Assembly: GCA_021740745.1 (NCBI GenBank) | Contig: JAIOZF010000029.1 | Span: 1-34,456, forward strand | Reading direction: 5' to 3' | DNA length: 34,456 bases | Source of the DNA: Crocinitomicaceae bacterium | GTDB taxonomy: Bacteria > Bacteroidota > Bacteroidia > Flavobacteriales_D > Crocinitomicaceae | Shown here: positions 23,371-31,928 of the stretch, piece after piece | Numbering within the stretch: the first letter of the stretch is position 1 | How the letters are laid out: the number at the start of each line of letters is the position of its first letter | The notes under the pieces: generated by a model | Databases searched by the model: none | Told to the model about the DNA's origin: nothing | What the model saw: the letters and a program-made list of their open reading frames with translations, nothing else | Translations under genes and position numbers: made by a program

Positions 23371-25779
23371 CTAAAAGTTTCCTCTTAAGGTAAGTATCAA
23401 GTTTCTGCCAGGTGCTGATATATTTGAAGCAAACACGCGGTAATTTTGATCTAATATATTCTCGCAAGCTACTTGCAATCCAATGTATTTATTGAATTGA
23501 TAAGAAACGCGAGCATTTATCGTATACCAAGATGGCATTCCTTCAGGCAAGGCAAATGCTTGATTATCTTCCCCTGATGGGTTATAATCTTTAATTCTCT
23601 TCCAAGCACTGTAATTCACGAAAAAGTCAGCTCTAAACTTGTTCTCAATAATTTGAAAGCCAAATTTTCCAAACGCTGGCGGAATGTGATCCAAAGGAAT
23701 TGCTGTTGTGTCAGTTACAATATTGGCTTTCGTATAATTATAGGTTCCATAAATGGATAAATTGTTATTCAATCGACCATTTGCGCTTAATTCTAAACCA
23801 TACATATATGCCTTATTCGCATTAGTTGTTGCAACTACCTTACTCATTGTTCCAGCATACAAAAGCGAATCTTGTCCGTTAAAGGAGAAATCTTGAGTTG
23901 TCAATGCGTTCGTATAAAGTGTATAATAACCGGTTGCACCAATTGTCAACCAACCATTAAACCTATTTGAGAAGCCAATTTCACCATTGTATGTGTATTC
24001 TGGTTTTAAATCAGCATTTGGAACATTAATGTTTCCCGGTGTCGATTCAAATACTTTGCTTAAATCATCCACATTCGGCGCTCTGAATCCTGAAGAAACC
24101 AATGCCGACAAACGTGAATCCTCCGCAGGCATGTAAATCAAGCCTAAATTGCCCGTTAATGCAGTGTTATTTTGAACAGCTTCTTTGAACGGAAAATTAA
24201 AGAAGGTGGTGTCCGTAAATTTGGCATTTAATCCAACATTTGACAAGCGTAAACCATCATTAAAGATAAGTTTATCAGATATCTCCCAGGTATGGGTCGC
24301 ATAAACAGCGATTGATTGCATTGTCGCGCCACCGGATGCATAACGTGTATCTAACGGTGATTCTTCTTCAGTTAAGATATTCCTCTCAAATGCAGTGGAA
24401 TTCACTTTGTTGTACCAACCTTCAATTCCATAGCGCATTTCATGTTTACCTACTTTTTTGGCCAAATCCAAATTCGCTGAAAAGATGTCAAGGTTTTCAA
24501 TTCTATTACTTTGAGTAACACTGTTCAATCGTCGGTCAATTCGACTCTCTTCAATTTGTTGATATCCCAAAATAAAACGAAGATTGTCATACATTTTTGT
24601 TTTCTTCGAAACTACCATTGTATATGAGCCAAGCATTCTTTTTTGTGGACCATAATACCATTCTGCAAACTTCGGCATACCTCCTGAGACTTGTGTCAAA
24701 CGGTCATACCTGTCTATAGTTGAGGATGTTGAATACTGAAAATTCAAGAGGTGCTTAACATTTTCATTTTGCTGAAATAGAAATTTTTGAAGGATGTCAA
24801 TTTGAGAATACCCAGAGCCTACTTGTAGATTTGTATCTTTATTTACAAAAACTGAATCTTTTCCATCAACTCTTTGAACATACCAAGGGCGTGCACCAAA
24901 ATTTCCTACTTCGGGATTCCGATTCGCCCCTTGTCTCAAATCGCCGAAATTAGAGTAAGTAAATGAAGTGAGTGATCCAAAACGCTTTCCTCCAACAGAT
25001 ACATTTGCGTGAGCAGCGTAACCAGATGAAGCGGACATATAGCGTGTATAAGCTCCTGCATTAACTCTTAATTTATCATCTGAAGAAAGCAAGGGATTTT
25101 TGGTTGTGAATGACATAACTCCTCCGAGCGCATCCGAACCATAAACGACTGATCCTGGACCATAGACTATTTCCGTTCGATCCATAATTGCATTATCAAG
25201 GGTTATTACATTTTGTAAATGTCCGCCTCTATATATTGCATTGTTCATTCGAATTCCATCCACAACAATTAAAACTTTATTGGTTTCAAAACCTCTGATA
25301 ATAGGACTTCCTCCGCCTTGTTGACTTTTTTGAACCATTATATTTCCCGCATTTGCCAACACATCGGCCATTGAAGATTGATTCATATTTTGAATTTCTG
25401 ACGCTCGCATAACTTGAATCTTTTGAGCAACGTCCTTGCGCTTCTCTTCAAACTTGCTGGCTGAAATGACTACTTCATCAATTGAATAAATATTCTCAAC
25501 CATTTTGAGAATATATTCATTGTTTTTGATATCGGTCCATTTAATCGTCACAGTTGTGTAAAGAGGATGCATGAACGTTATCGAACTGTCAGCAGAACCA
25601 CTTTTTACAATAATTTGACCTTTATCGTTGGATTTCCCAATGGATGGTTCACCTCTTTTTAGATAAACTTCAACATTATTAATTGGTTGAAGTGTGTTAT
25701 AATCAATGATTGTAATTGTTTGCGCATTAATGCACAATGCTGTAATTAGGGCATAAAATAATATACCTATTTTTTTCAT
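23371..25779 (-). CDS. TonB-dependent receptor, haem/haemoglobin type
   Basis: 802 residues. A signal peptide (cleaved near CINAQ) is followed by a short CarboxypepD_reg-like domain (about 20-95), then a plug (about 105-230) with VVISASKFEEKRKDVAQKI, ADVLANAGNIMVQKSQQGGG, PIIRGFETNKVLIVVDG, and IRMNNAIYRGGHLQNV. The barrel includes SSGFRAPNVDDLSKVFE, the FRAP-containing block typical of haem/haemoglobin receptors, and ends in APGRNLILTLRGNF with terminal Phe. Assignment to haem is from these two motifs and is not proven. It follows a small membrane-anchored gene on the same strand by 61 nt. Confidence 0.87.
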   Translation of the reverse strand: MKKIGILFYALITALCINAQTITIIDYNTLQPINNVEVYLKRGEPSIGKSNDKGQIIVKSGSADSSITFMHPLYTTVTIKWTDIKNNEYILKMVENIYSIDEVVISASKFEEKRKDVAQKIQVMRASEIQNMNQSSMADVLANAGNIMVQKSQQGGGSPIIRGFETNKVLIVVDGIRMNNAIYRGGHLQNVITLDNAIMDRTEIVYGPGSVVYGSDALGGVMSFTTKNPLLSSDDKLRVNAGAYTRYMSASSGYAAHANVSVGGKRFGSLTSFTYSNFGDLRQGANRNPEVGNFGARPWYVQRVDGKDSVFVNKDTNLQVGSGYSQIDILQKFLFQQNENVKHLLNFQYSTSSTIDRYDRLTQVSGGMPKFAEWYYGPQKRMLGSYTMVVSKKTKMYDNLRFILGYQQIEESRIDRRLNSVTQSNRIENLDIFSANLDLAKKVGKHEMRYGIEGWYNKVNSTAFERNILTEEESPLDTRYASGGATMQSIAVYATHTWEISDKLIFNDGLRLSNVGLNAKFTDTTFFNFPFKEAVQNNTALTGNLGLIYMPAEDSRLSALVSSGFRAPNVDDLSKVFESTPGNINVPNADLKPEYTYNGEIGFSNRFNGWLTIGATGYYTLYTNALTTQDFSFNGQDSLLYAGTMSKVVATTNANKAYMYGLELSANGRLNNNLSIYGTYNYTKANIVTDTTAIPLDHIPPAFGKFGFQIIENKFRADFFVNYSAWKRIKDYNPSGEDNQAFALPEGMPSWYTINARVSYQFNKYIGLQVACENILDQNYRVFASNISAPGRNLILTLRGNF

Positions 25780-25840
25780 ATTTTTAATTCTTGAATTAAT
25801 ACTTGAAGATTAGAACAACTAGGCTCTAAAAGATTGTGAT

Positions 25841-26374
25841 TCAAGAGATTTGGGGAGGTGGACTAGGAATTCGTTTCGATTCGAAACAATATTTGTTTAA
25901 AAAGGGGATTAAACTAAACACTTCTAATTCATGATCAACAAGTTCTATCTGCAACTCATTTTGATGCAAATTGGCTGGCGTTTTTAGCAGCTTCATCCAA
26001 TTTGAAATTGGAGTTGGATGCTTTTCATCTCCTAAATTCTGAGCGATTGTTTGATTTAAGCGAGCAAACAAAACAGTTTCTTTTTTATCCGAAATACATT
26101 CAAGATGATTCACGCCGTTTTTGTCCTTGGATTTTCTGACAACATCAAATAAACTACCATTCAGATTAAATTCATTTTTCTTTAACCAAATGAGATCATT
26201 CATTTCATTATCTGTCAATTCGAAATAAACCAATTCATCTTTTGGAACACCTTGCTTCAACAATAACTTGACTTCTTTCTTTAATTTGAAGTGTGAAATT
26301 TCAAAATAAGTAACGAATCCAACGATTTGCCAGATAAAAATAAAGAGCAAAATATATTGAACTGTTTTTCGCAC
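25841..26374 (-). CDS. Small membrane-anchored protein preceding the haem-type receptor
   Basis: 177 residues from a GTG at 26374. This start gives a normal signal-anchor N-terminus (RKTVQYILLFIFIWQIVGF, about 2-20). The frame is open further, to an ATG at 26410, but those codons overlap the -7 box, so the GTG is preferred. The rest is soluble and mixed (KKEVKLLLKQGVPKDELVYF split across a helix and strand, then HLECISDKKETVLFARLNQ), ending in a proline tail SPPPQIS. Small membrane proteins with such tails are, in my recollection, common in front of Bacteroidota TonB receptor genes. The function is unknown; a periplasmic helper is inference. Confidence 0.7.
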   Translation of the reverse strand: MRKTVQYILLFIFIWQIVGFVTYFEISHFKLKKEVKLLLKQGVPKDELVYFELTDNEMNDLIWLKKNEFNLNGSLFDVVRKSKDKNGVNHLECISDKKETVLFARLNQTIAQNLGDEKHPTPISNWMKLLKTPANLHQNELQIELVDHELEVFSLIPFLNKYCFESKRIPSPPPQIS

Positions 26375-26377
26375 AAA

Positions 26378-26385
26378 CAAATGTA
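26378..26385 (-). promoter_or_regulatory. -7 box of the small membrane protein / receptor operon
   Basis: TACATTTG on the minus strand fits TAnnTTTG and ends three bases before the GTG at 26374. On the opposite strand TAATTTTA (26386-26393), a 7/8 match, could serve the esterase gene. Confidence 0.5.
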
Positions 26386-26423
26386 TAATTTTACAGTCAA
26401 ATTCAATCATAAAAACCAATTCA

Positions 26424-27056
26424 ATGCTTCACGAATTTATTTCGACAAAGACATTTCGATATATAACGATTGGAAATCCTAAAAAGGCAAGTAAGTTACT
26501 GATTGTTCTTCATGGTTATGGTCAGCTAGTTGAATATTTCGTGCGTAAATTTGACGGTTTAAAGGAGGATGTTTTCATTGTTGCACCAGAAGGCATGCAT
26601 CGTTTTTACTTGAAAGGAAGTTCAGGTCGAGTTGGCGCATCATGGATGACCAAAGAAGCTAGAGAAGCTGATATTCATGATAACATTCATTGGTTAAATC
26701 AACTCAACGAACTTATTCAGAAAGAACAATCATTCGAAAAAACGATTCTACTAGGATTCTCTCAGGGTGGAGCTACTGCTGCAAGATGGTACGAAAATAG
26801 CACGATTCAGTTTGATCATTTAGTTATGTGGGCGAGTGTTTTTCCTCCTGATTTACAAATGAATCTAAAATCGACCACTGTTAAGACTGAAAAAAATATT
26901 TTTGTTTTAGGAAATGATGATCCTTTTTTCAATTCTGAAGAACAGTCAAAAGTGCTTGAATTTTACAAAACAATTGATTTTGGTTTAATACAGTATAATG
27001 GAAACCATGATATTGATCTAGCTACACTAAAGGTTTTGCTTGAGGATTTAAAATGA
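26424..27056 (+). CDS. Alpha/beta-hydrolase, phospholipase/carboxylesterase family
   Basis: 210 residues, no signal peptide, so cytosolic. The oxyanion segment IVLHGYGQ (27-34), the nucleophile elbow GFSQGG (111-116, Ser113), the likely acid Asp165/166 in GNDDPFF, and the likely base His195 in NGNHDID follow the order of the family. APEGMHRFYLKG is the family's cap-region segment. Length is typical. Substrate unknown, probably a small acyl ester. It is divergent from the receptor operon and followed 63 nt later by the LolA-like gene. Confidence 0.88.
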   Translation: MLHEFISTKTFRYITIGNPKKASKLLIVLHGYGQLVEYFVRKFDGLKEDVFIVAPEGMHRFYLKGSSGRVGASWMTKEAREADIHDNIHWLNQLNELIQKEQSFEKTILLGFSQGGATAARWYENSTIQFDHLVMWASVFPPDLQMNLKSTTVKTEKNIFVLGNDDPFFNSEEQSKVLEFYKTIDFGLIQYNGNHDIDLATLKVLLEDLK

Positions 27057-27119
27057 AATTCGTTTTTTTGAGTTTTATTTGGCACAATTTCTGATATTTG
27101 CAGCGAAAACAATGAAAAA

Positions 27120-27755
27120 ATGAAATATCTATTTACATTACTGACCCTTTGTAGTCTTACAGTTTACGGACAAGATGCTAAATCTCAAGCCATTTTAGAT
27201 AAACTATCAACAAAAATGAAAGGTTACAAAACCTTTTATATTGAGTTTTCTGCAAATATCAAGAACACTTCTAACGGAACAAACGAAACCGAAACAGGTA
27301 AAGGATGGGTTAAAGGAGACAAGTTTACAGCTAGTTATGGTGAAAACACAATCATTTCGAATGGCGTAAAAACTTGGACAGTTGTAAAGGAAGAAAAATC
27401 AGTCTACGAAACGGATGCTTCTGAAAACGATGATGAATCCATTAATCCTAAAAAATTAATGACCATTTGGGAAAGTGGATTCAAGAATAAATATGAAAAA
27501 GAGGATAAAATTGGCACTGAAGCAGTTCATGTAATAAATCTTTACCCAAAAAATCCAGCGAAAGTAGATTACCATACAATTGTTTTATATGTTTCGAAGG
27601 CGACGAATGAATTAAAGAAAGCAGTTTTGAAATCAAAGGATGGAACAACAATGACATACTCGGTGACAAAATTCACTGCTAATCCATCGGTTGAAGATTC
27701 AATCTTTGTATTTGATTCTAAAAAATATCCTGGATACAAAGTAATCAAGGATTAA
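27120..27755 (+). CDS. LolA-like outer-membrane lipoprotein carrier
   Basis: 211 residues. A signal peptide (cleaved near TVYGQ) leads into LolA-style sequence: LDKLSTKMKGYKTFYIEFSA, then strands with KGWVKGDKFTASYGENTIISNGVKTWTV split, the NPKKLMTIWESGFKNKY helix, and FDSKKYPGYKVIKD at the end. LolA carries lipoproteins across the periplasm. The ATG is the second of two close ATGs; the first is out of frame. A near-match -7 box (GATATTTG, 7/8) lies about 20 nt upstream of the start. Terminator directly downstream. Confidence 0.85.
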   Translation: MKYLFTLLTLCSLTVYGQDAKSQAILDKLSTKMKGYKTFYIEFSANIKNTSNGTNETETGKGWVKGDKFTASYGENTIISNGVKTWTVVKEEKSVYETDASENDDESINPKKLMTIWESGFKNKYEKEDKIGTEAVHVINLYPKNPAKVDYHTIVLYVSKATNELKKAVLKSKDGTTMTYSVTKFTANPSVEDSIFVFDSKKYPGYKVIKD

Positions 27756-27770
27756 AAAAATGATAAGCAT

Positions 27771-27804
27771 AAAAAAGTCCGATTCGGTTGAATCGGACTT
27801 TTTT
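27771..27804. terminator. Bidirectional intrinsic terminator between lolA-like and E1 genes
   Basis: A perfect 15-bp inverted repeat (AAAAAAGTCCGATTC with GAATCGGACTTTTTT, loop GGTT). Outer A and T runs allow it to serve both convergent genes. Confidence 0.93.
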
Positions 27805-27816
27805 GTTTTCTATAAT

Positions 27817-29817
27817 CTAGTAATTCATTAATTCTTCTATGGCAGTTTTTAGCCTGTCTTTAGGCAAGAATTGGTTTTCCAATGGAATTGTAAATGGCAC
27901 TGGCGTATCTATTGACGCAACACGTTTAACAGGAGCATCAAGATCATTGAAACAATTTTCTGTTATCAATGCAACAAGCTCGCCTCCTATTCCACCAGTC
28001 ATGCAATCTTCATGTAGAACGATTACTTTTCCTGTTTTTCTAACAGCAGCAAAGATTGCTTCATTATCTAAAGGAAGTAAAGTTCTTAAATCAAGTATTT
28101 CTGCAGATAAACCAGGAATCGCTTCCACAGCCTCTAAAGCCCAATGAACTCCTAATCCATAAGTTATAATCGTCAAATCAGCACCTTCTTTCACTGTTCG
28201 CGCTTTTCCGATTTCAACCGTGTAATAATCGTTCGGAATTTCTTCCTTAAGACTTCTATACAAGAATTTATGTTCAAAAATCATAACAGGATTTGGATCC
28301 TCAATAGCAGCATTCATTAATCCTTTCGCGTCATAAACACTTGAAGGATAAACTACTTTCAATCCTGGTGTATGAACAAACCATGCTTCATTGCTTTGTG
28401 AATGGAATGGTCCTGCTGCCGTACCTGCACCCGTCGGCATTCTTACAACAACATCTGCATTTTGCGACCATCTCCAATGCATTTTTGCTAAGTTGTTGAC
28501 GATTTGATTAAATCCACACGTTACGAAATCAGCGAACTGCATTTCAACAATAGCTTTCATTCCAGCGATAGATAATCCTAGTCCAGCACCAACAATAGCA
28601 GACTCACAAATTGGTGTATTTCTAACTCTATCTCTTCCAAATTGATCAACAAATCCTTCGGTAACTTTAAAAGCACCTCCGTATTCGGCAATATCTTGAC
28701 CCATGATGACCAATTCAGGATATTTTTCCATTGATTCGCGCATTCCATCTTGGATTGCATCAATAAAACGTTTTTCACTTTTAGCGCCTTTTCCTTCTGC
28801 TACTTTTTGATCGAAAGGGGCATAAACATCGTTCAACTCCGTTTCCATCGAAGCAATGATTGCAGGCTCAGCGTGCGCAGTATCAAATCCAGTTTGAATT
28901 TCTTCTTTCAGCGATTTACGAATTTCTTCGTCTATTTCATCGGTTAAAACACCTTGCTCTTTTAAGTACAACTCATAATTAGCAACTGGATCTTGCTTAG
29001 ACCATTCGTCTTGAAGTCCTTCAGGATAGTATTTTGTGCCAGATGCCTCTTCGTGACCACGCATTCTGAACGTCATCAACTCTAAAATATAAGGTTTGGG
29101 ATCGATACGAATTTCATCGTTGATTTTTCTAACCGTTCGAATAACATCAAGAATATTATTTCCATCAACTTGAACGGCTTTCATTCCGTAACCAATTCCT
29201 TTATCAATAAATTGTTTGCATCTGAATTGTTCTGATGATGGAGTTGATAAACCCCAACAATTATTTTCTATAGCAAAAATCACAGGTAAATCCCAAACAG
29301 AAGCGACATTTAAAGATTCATGAAAATCTCCTTCTGAAGCTCCACCATCACCTGTAAACACAATGGTTGATTTCTTATTCTTTTTCAGCTTGTTTGCTAA
29401 AGCTATTCCATCTGCGATCCCCAATTGTGGACCCAAATGCGAAATCATTCCAACAATTTTATATTCTTGTGTTCCAAAATGAAAAGAACGGTCACGACCT
29501 TTTGTAAAACCAGAAAGTTTTCCTTGAAACTGAGCAAATAGTCGCTCCATAGGTATGCCTCGAGTTGTAAATACACCTAGATTACGGTGCATTGGCAAGA
29601 TATATTCATCTTTATCCATTGCATAAGCGCAACCAACAGATATTCCTTCTTGTCCCCAACCAGAAAACCATTTAGTAATTTTCCCTTGACGCAATAGAAT
29701 CAACATTTTTTCCTCAATCAATCGAGGTTTGATAAGCGTTTTATAAATTGTCAACAATTCTTGGTCATCAAAACCTTCTCGATTGTATTCTAAGTGTCTT
29801 TTTTCTAAAACTTCCAT
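27817..29817 (-). CDS. 2-oxoacid dehydrogenase E1, fused alpha and beta subunits
   Basis: 666 residues combining both E1 chains. The alpha part (about 1-335) has the thiamine-diphosphate motif starting GDGGASEGDFHESLN (156) and ending ENN (184-186). The beta part (about 345-666) starts SEKRFIDAIQDGMRES and contains GQDIAEYGGAFKVTEGF, PTGAGTAAGPFHSQSNEAWF, EDCMTGGIGGEL and IDTPVPFTIPLE. The enzyme decarboxylates a 2-oxoacid and passes the acyl group to the E2 lipoyl domain. The sequence style is that of the branched-chain (2-oxoisovalerate) type, common as a fusion in Bacteroidota. E2 and E3 are not in this window. Confidence 0.92.
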   Translation of the reverse strand: MEVLEKRHLEYNREGFDDQELLTIYKTLIKPRLIEEKMLILLRQGKITKWFSGWGQEGISVGCAYAMDKDEYILPMHRNLGVFTTRGIPMERLFAQFQGKLSGFTKGRDRSFHFGTQEYKIVGMISHLGPQLGIADGIALANKLKKNKKSTIVFTGDGGASEGDFHESLNVASVWDLPVIFAIENNCWGLSTPSSEQFRCKQFIDKGIGYGMKAVQVDGNNILDVIRTVRKINDEIRIDPKPYILELMTFRMRGHEEASGTKYYPEGLQDEWSKQDPVANYELYLKEQGVLTDEIDEEIRKSLKEEIQTGFDTAHAEPAIIASMETELNDVYAPFDQKVAEGKGAKSEKRFIDAIQDGMRESMEKYPELVIMGQDIAEYGGAFKVTEGFVDQFGRDRVRNTPICESAIVGAGLGLSIAGMKAIVEMQFADFVTCGFNQIVNNLAKMHWRWSQNADVVVRMPTGAGTAAGPFHSQSNEAWFVHTPGLKVVYPSSVYDAKGLMNAAIEDPNPVMIFEHKFLYRSLKEEIPNDYYTVEIGKARTVKEGADLTIITYGLGVHWALEAVEAIPGLSAEILDLRTLLPLDNEAIFAAVRKTGKVIVLHEDCMTGGIGGELVALITENCFNDLDAPVKRVASIDTPVPFTIPLENQFLPKDRLKTAIEELMNY

Positions 29818-29842
29818 TGTATTCTATTTGGAAATGAAGCTG

Positions 29843-29850
29843 CAAAATTA
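29843..29850 (-). promoter_or_regulatory. -7 box of the E1 gene
   Basis: TAATTTTG on the minus strand fits TAnnTTTG, 25 nt before the ATG. The leader would be about 20 nt. Confidence 0.5.
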
Positions 29851-29898
29851 ATAGATATTCTTGCAGAAAATGGCATAATTTGTAATTATTTATACCCA

Positions 29899-29932
29899 AT
29901 AAAAAAGGCCAATTCTTTCGAATCAGCCTTTT
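29899..29932 (-). terminator. Intrinsic terminator of gdhA
   Basis: On the minus strand AAAAGGCTGATTC pairs with GAATTGGCCTTTT (13 bp, two wobble pairs) around GAAA, followed by TTTATT. Located 19 nt after the gdhA stop. Confidence 0.88.
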
Positions 29933-29950
29933 CAACTTATAATTTAGCGA

Positions 29951-31306
29951 TTAAACCAATCCTTGGTCAATCATTGAATCTGCTACTTTCACGAAACCAG
30001 CGATATTAGCACCTTTTACGTAATCAACATTTCCATTTGCATCTTTTCCGTATTTCACACAAGCTTCGTGGATAGAAACCATGATACCGTGTAAACGTTG
30101 ATCAACTTCTTCAGCTGGCCAAGATAAACGCAACGAGTTTTGTGACATTTCTAATCCTGAAGTTGCAACACCACCAGCATTTGATGCTTTTCCTGGAGCA
30201 AACAAGATATTTGCAGCTTGGAATGCAGTGATTGCTTCTGGGGTAGATGGCATGTTAGCACCTTCAGCAACACAGATTACTCCGTTTGAGATTAATGCTT
30301 TTGCTTCGTCACCATTTAATTCGTTTTGAGTTGCACAAGGTAAAGCGATATCAACCTTAACCTCCCAAGGACGTTTACCAGCAACAAATTTAGCTGAAGG
30401 GTATTTTGCAACGTATTCTTCAATACGACCTCTTTTCACGTTCTTAATCTCCATTACGAAAGCCAATTTCTCCGCGTTGATTCCGTCAGCGTCATAGATA
30501 TAACCTGAAGAGTCAGACAATGTAACCACTTTCGCACCTAATTGAGTAGCTTTTTCACAAGCATATTGCGCAACGTTTCCAGATCCTGAAATTGCAACAA
30601 CTTTACCATTGAATGAATCATTCTTAGTTGCTAACATTTCTTTTGCGAAATAAACAGTACCATAACCAGTTGCTTCTGGACGAATCAAAGATCCACCCCA
30701 GTTGCGTGCTTTACCAGTTAATACACCTGTAAATTCATTACGAATTCTTTTGTATTGACCGAACATGTAACCAATCTCACGACCACCTACACCGATATCT
30801 CCGGCAGGTACATCTGTATCAGCTCCAATATGACGAGAAAGCTCCGTCATGAAAGATTGACAAAATTTCATTACTTCATTATCAGACTTCCCTTTAGGAT
30901 CGAAATCAGATCCTCCTTTACCACCACCCATAGGTAATGTTGTAAGTGAATTTTTAAAGATTTGTTCGAATCCTAAGAACTTAAGAATAGATAAGTTAAC
31001 TGATGGATGAAAACGTAAACCACCTTTGTAAGGTCCGATAGCAGAGTTGAACTCAACACGGTAACCTCTATTAACTTGTACATTTCCATTATCGTCTAAC
31101 CAAGAAACACGGAAAATAATCGTTCTTTCTGGTTCAACAATACGATCTAAAATTTTAGCCGTTTTATACTTCGGTGTTTCTTCAATTACAGGGATAACTG
31201 CTTCTGCCACTTCGTGTACAGCTTGAAGAAATTCTTTTTCATGACCATTAGTGGCTTTCACACGATCCATGAAAGCATCAATTTCTGCTTGATATTTATT
31301 TGACAT
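29951..31306 (-). CDS. gdhA: Glutamate dehydrogenase, hexameric NAD(P) type
   Basis: 451 residues from the ATG at 31306. It interconverts glutamate with 2-oxoglutarate and ammonia in the cytosol. The active-site lysine motif is [17 protein letters not shown] (125-141, Lys130). [19 protein letters not shown] and [20 protein letters not shown] frame it. The Rossmann segment is [18 protein letters not shown]. Length fits the NADP-type E. coli GdhA subfamily. The frame is open nine codons upstream to a TTG, but that TTG is within the -7 box, so the ATG is the likely start. Stand-alone gene with own promoter and terminator. Confidence 0.95.
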   Translation of the reverse strand: MSNKYQAEIDAFMDRVKATNGHEKEFLQAVHEVAEAVIPVIEETPKYKTAKILDRIVEPERTIIFRVSWLDDNGNVQVNRGYRVEFNSAIGPYKGGLRFHPSVNLSILKFLGFEQIFKNSLTTLPMGGGKGGSDFDPKGKSDNEVMKFCQSFMTELSRHIGADTDVPAGDIGVGGREIGYMFGQYKRIRNEFTGVLTGKARNWGGSLIRPEATGYGTVYFAKEMLATKNDSFNGKVVAISGSGNVAQYACEKATQLGAKVVTLSDSSGYIYDADGINAEKLAFVMEIKNVKRGRIEEYVAKYPSAKFVAGKRPWEVKVDIALPCATQNELNGDEAKALISNGVICVAEGANMPSTPEAITAFQAANILFAPGKASNAGGVATSGLEMSQNSLRLSWPAEEVDQRLHGIMVSIHEACVKYGKDANGNVDYVKGANIAGFVKVADSMIDQGLV

Positions 31307-31330
31307 AATGTTGTTTTTTATATGACCCGA

Positions 31331-31338
31331 CAAATGTA
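31331..31338 (-). promoter_or_regulatory. -7 box of gdhA
   Basis: TACATTTG on the minus strand fits TAnnTTTG, 24 nt before the ATG at 31306. The predicted leader is about 20 nt. Confidence 0.55.
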
Positions 31339-31435
31339 TATAATTTTTATACGGAGTAATTAAAAAAGTGAATTATGTTTGAAAACCTATTAACAATTCA
31401 TAGCTAATAAATAGAAGTATTTACCATGGTTTTAA

Positions 31436-31467
31436 TTTGTTTGGTTAGTAGAGTTAGATTATTTTTG
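31436..31467 (+). promoter_or_regulatory. Promoter with both -33 and -7 elements
   Basis: TTTG at 31436-31439, a 20-nt spacer, then TATTTTTG at 31460-31467. This is the best match in the window to the full Bacteroidota promoter (TTTG, about 19-20 nt, TAnnTTTG). It drives the small secreted protein and the SprB-repeat gene behind it. Confidence 0.65.
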
Positions 31468-31525
31468 CGAAACAAAGCAACCTATTACTAATGTCCATCG
31501 TTTAATGGACAATCAATACTATAGA

Positions 31526-31918
31526 ATGAAAAAAAACAACTTTATTGTAGCTTTAATTTTAAGCTTTACCTCCTTTCAAGCTTTTACCCAGAGTTATGAA
31601 CAGATTTACGCTGTTGCAAGTCAAGAAGTGCAATCAAGAATTGATTTAAACAAAATGCAAGGCATCAATATATTAACTGGAATACTCAGCAATCATACAA
31701 TTGGATTTACTGGGGTGGGTTTTTCTCAAAAAGAGATGCTTCAGGAGAAATTGAGTGAACAAGAGCATATTTTTTCTTTTCAAATAAATGACGACAACAC
31801 TTCCATTACAATGGAAACATCACCACTTTTTACAAAAGTGACTTTCGAAGAATTATTGAATAATTTTCAAGCTACAATTACTGGTTACACTGTGAATTAT
31901 ACAGTTAATGAACAATAA
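31526..31918 (+). CDS. Small secreted protein upstream of the SprB-repeat adhesin, function unknown
   Basis: 130 residues from the ATG at 31526. MKKNNFIVALILSFTSFQAF followed by TQ is a normal Sec signal peptide, which makes this start better than the ATG seven codons upstream. The mature part is about 108 residues, mixed helix (EVQSRIDLNKMQG) and strands (HIFSFQINDDNTSITMETS). There is no T9SS sorting domain and no lipobox, so it is probably periplasmic. It ends 10 nt before the ATG of the adhesin gene, suggesting co-expression. I do not recognise the family. Confidence 0.75.
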   Translation: MKKNNFIVALILSFTSFQAFTQSYEQIYAVASQEVQSRIDLNKMQGINILTGILSNHTIGFTGVGFSQKEMLQEKLSEQEHIFSFQINDDNTSITMETSPLFTKVTFEELLNNFQATITGYTVNYTVNEQ

Positions 31919-31928
31919 CAAGACTCAA

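Noticed and set aside
31307-31333. Longer gdhA start (TTG at 31333)
   Set aside because: The TTG is the end of the -7 box; the ATG at 31306 gives the usual GdhA N-terminus.
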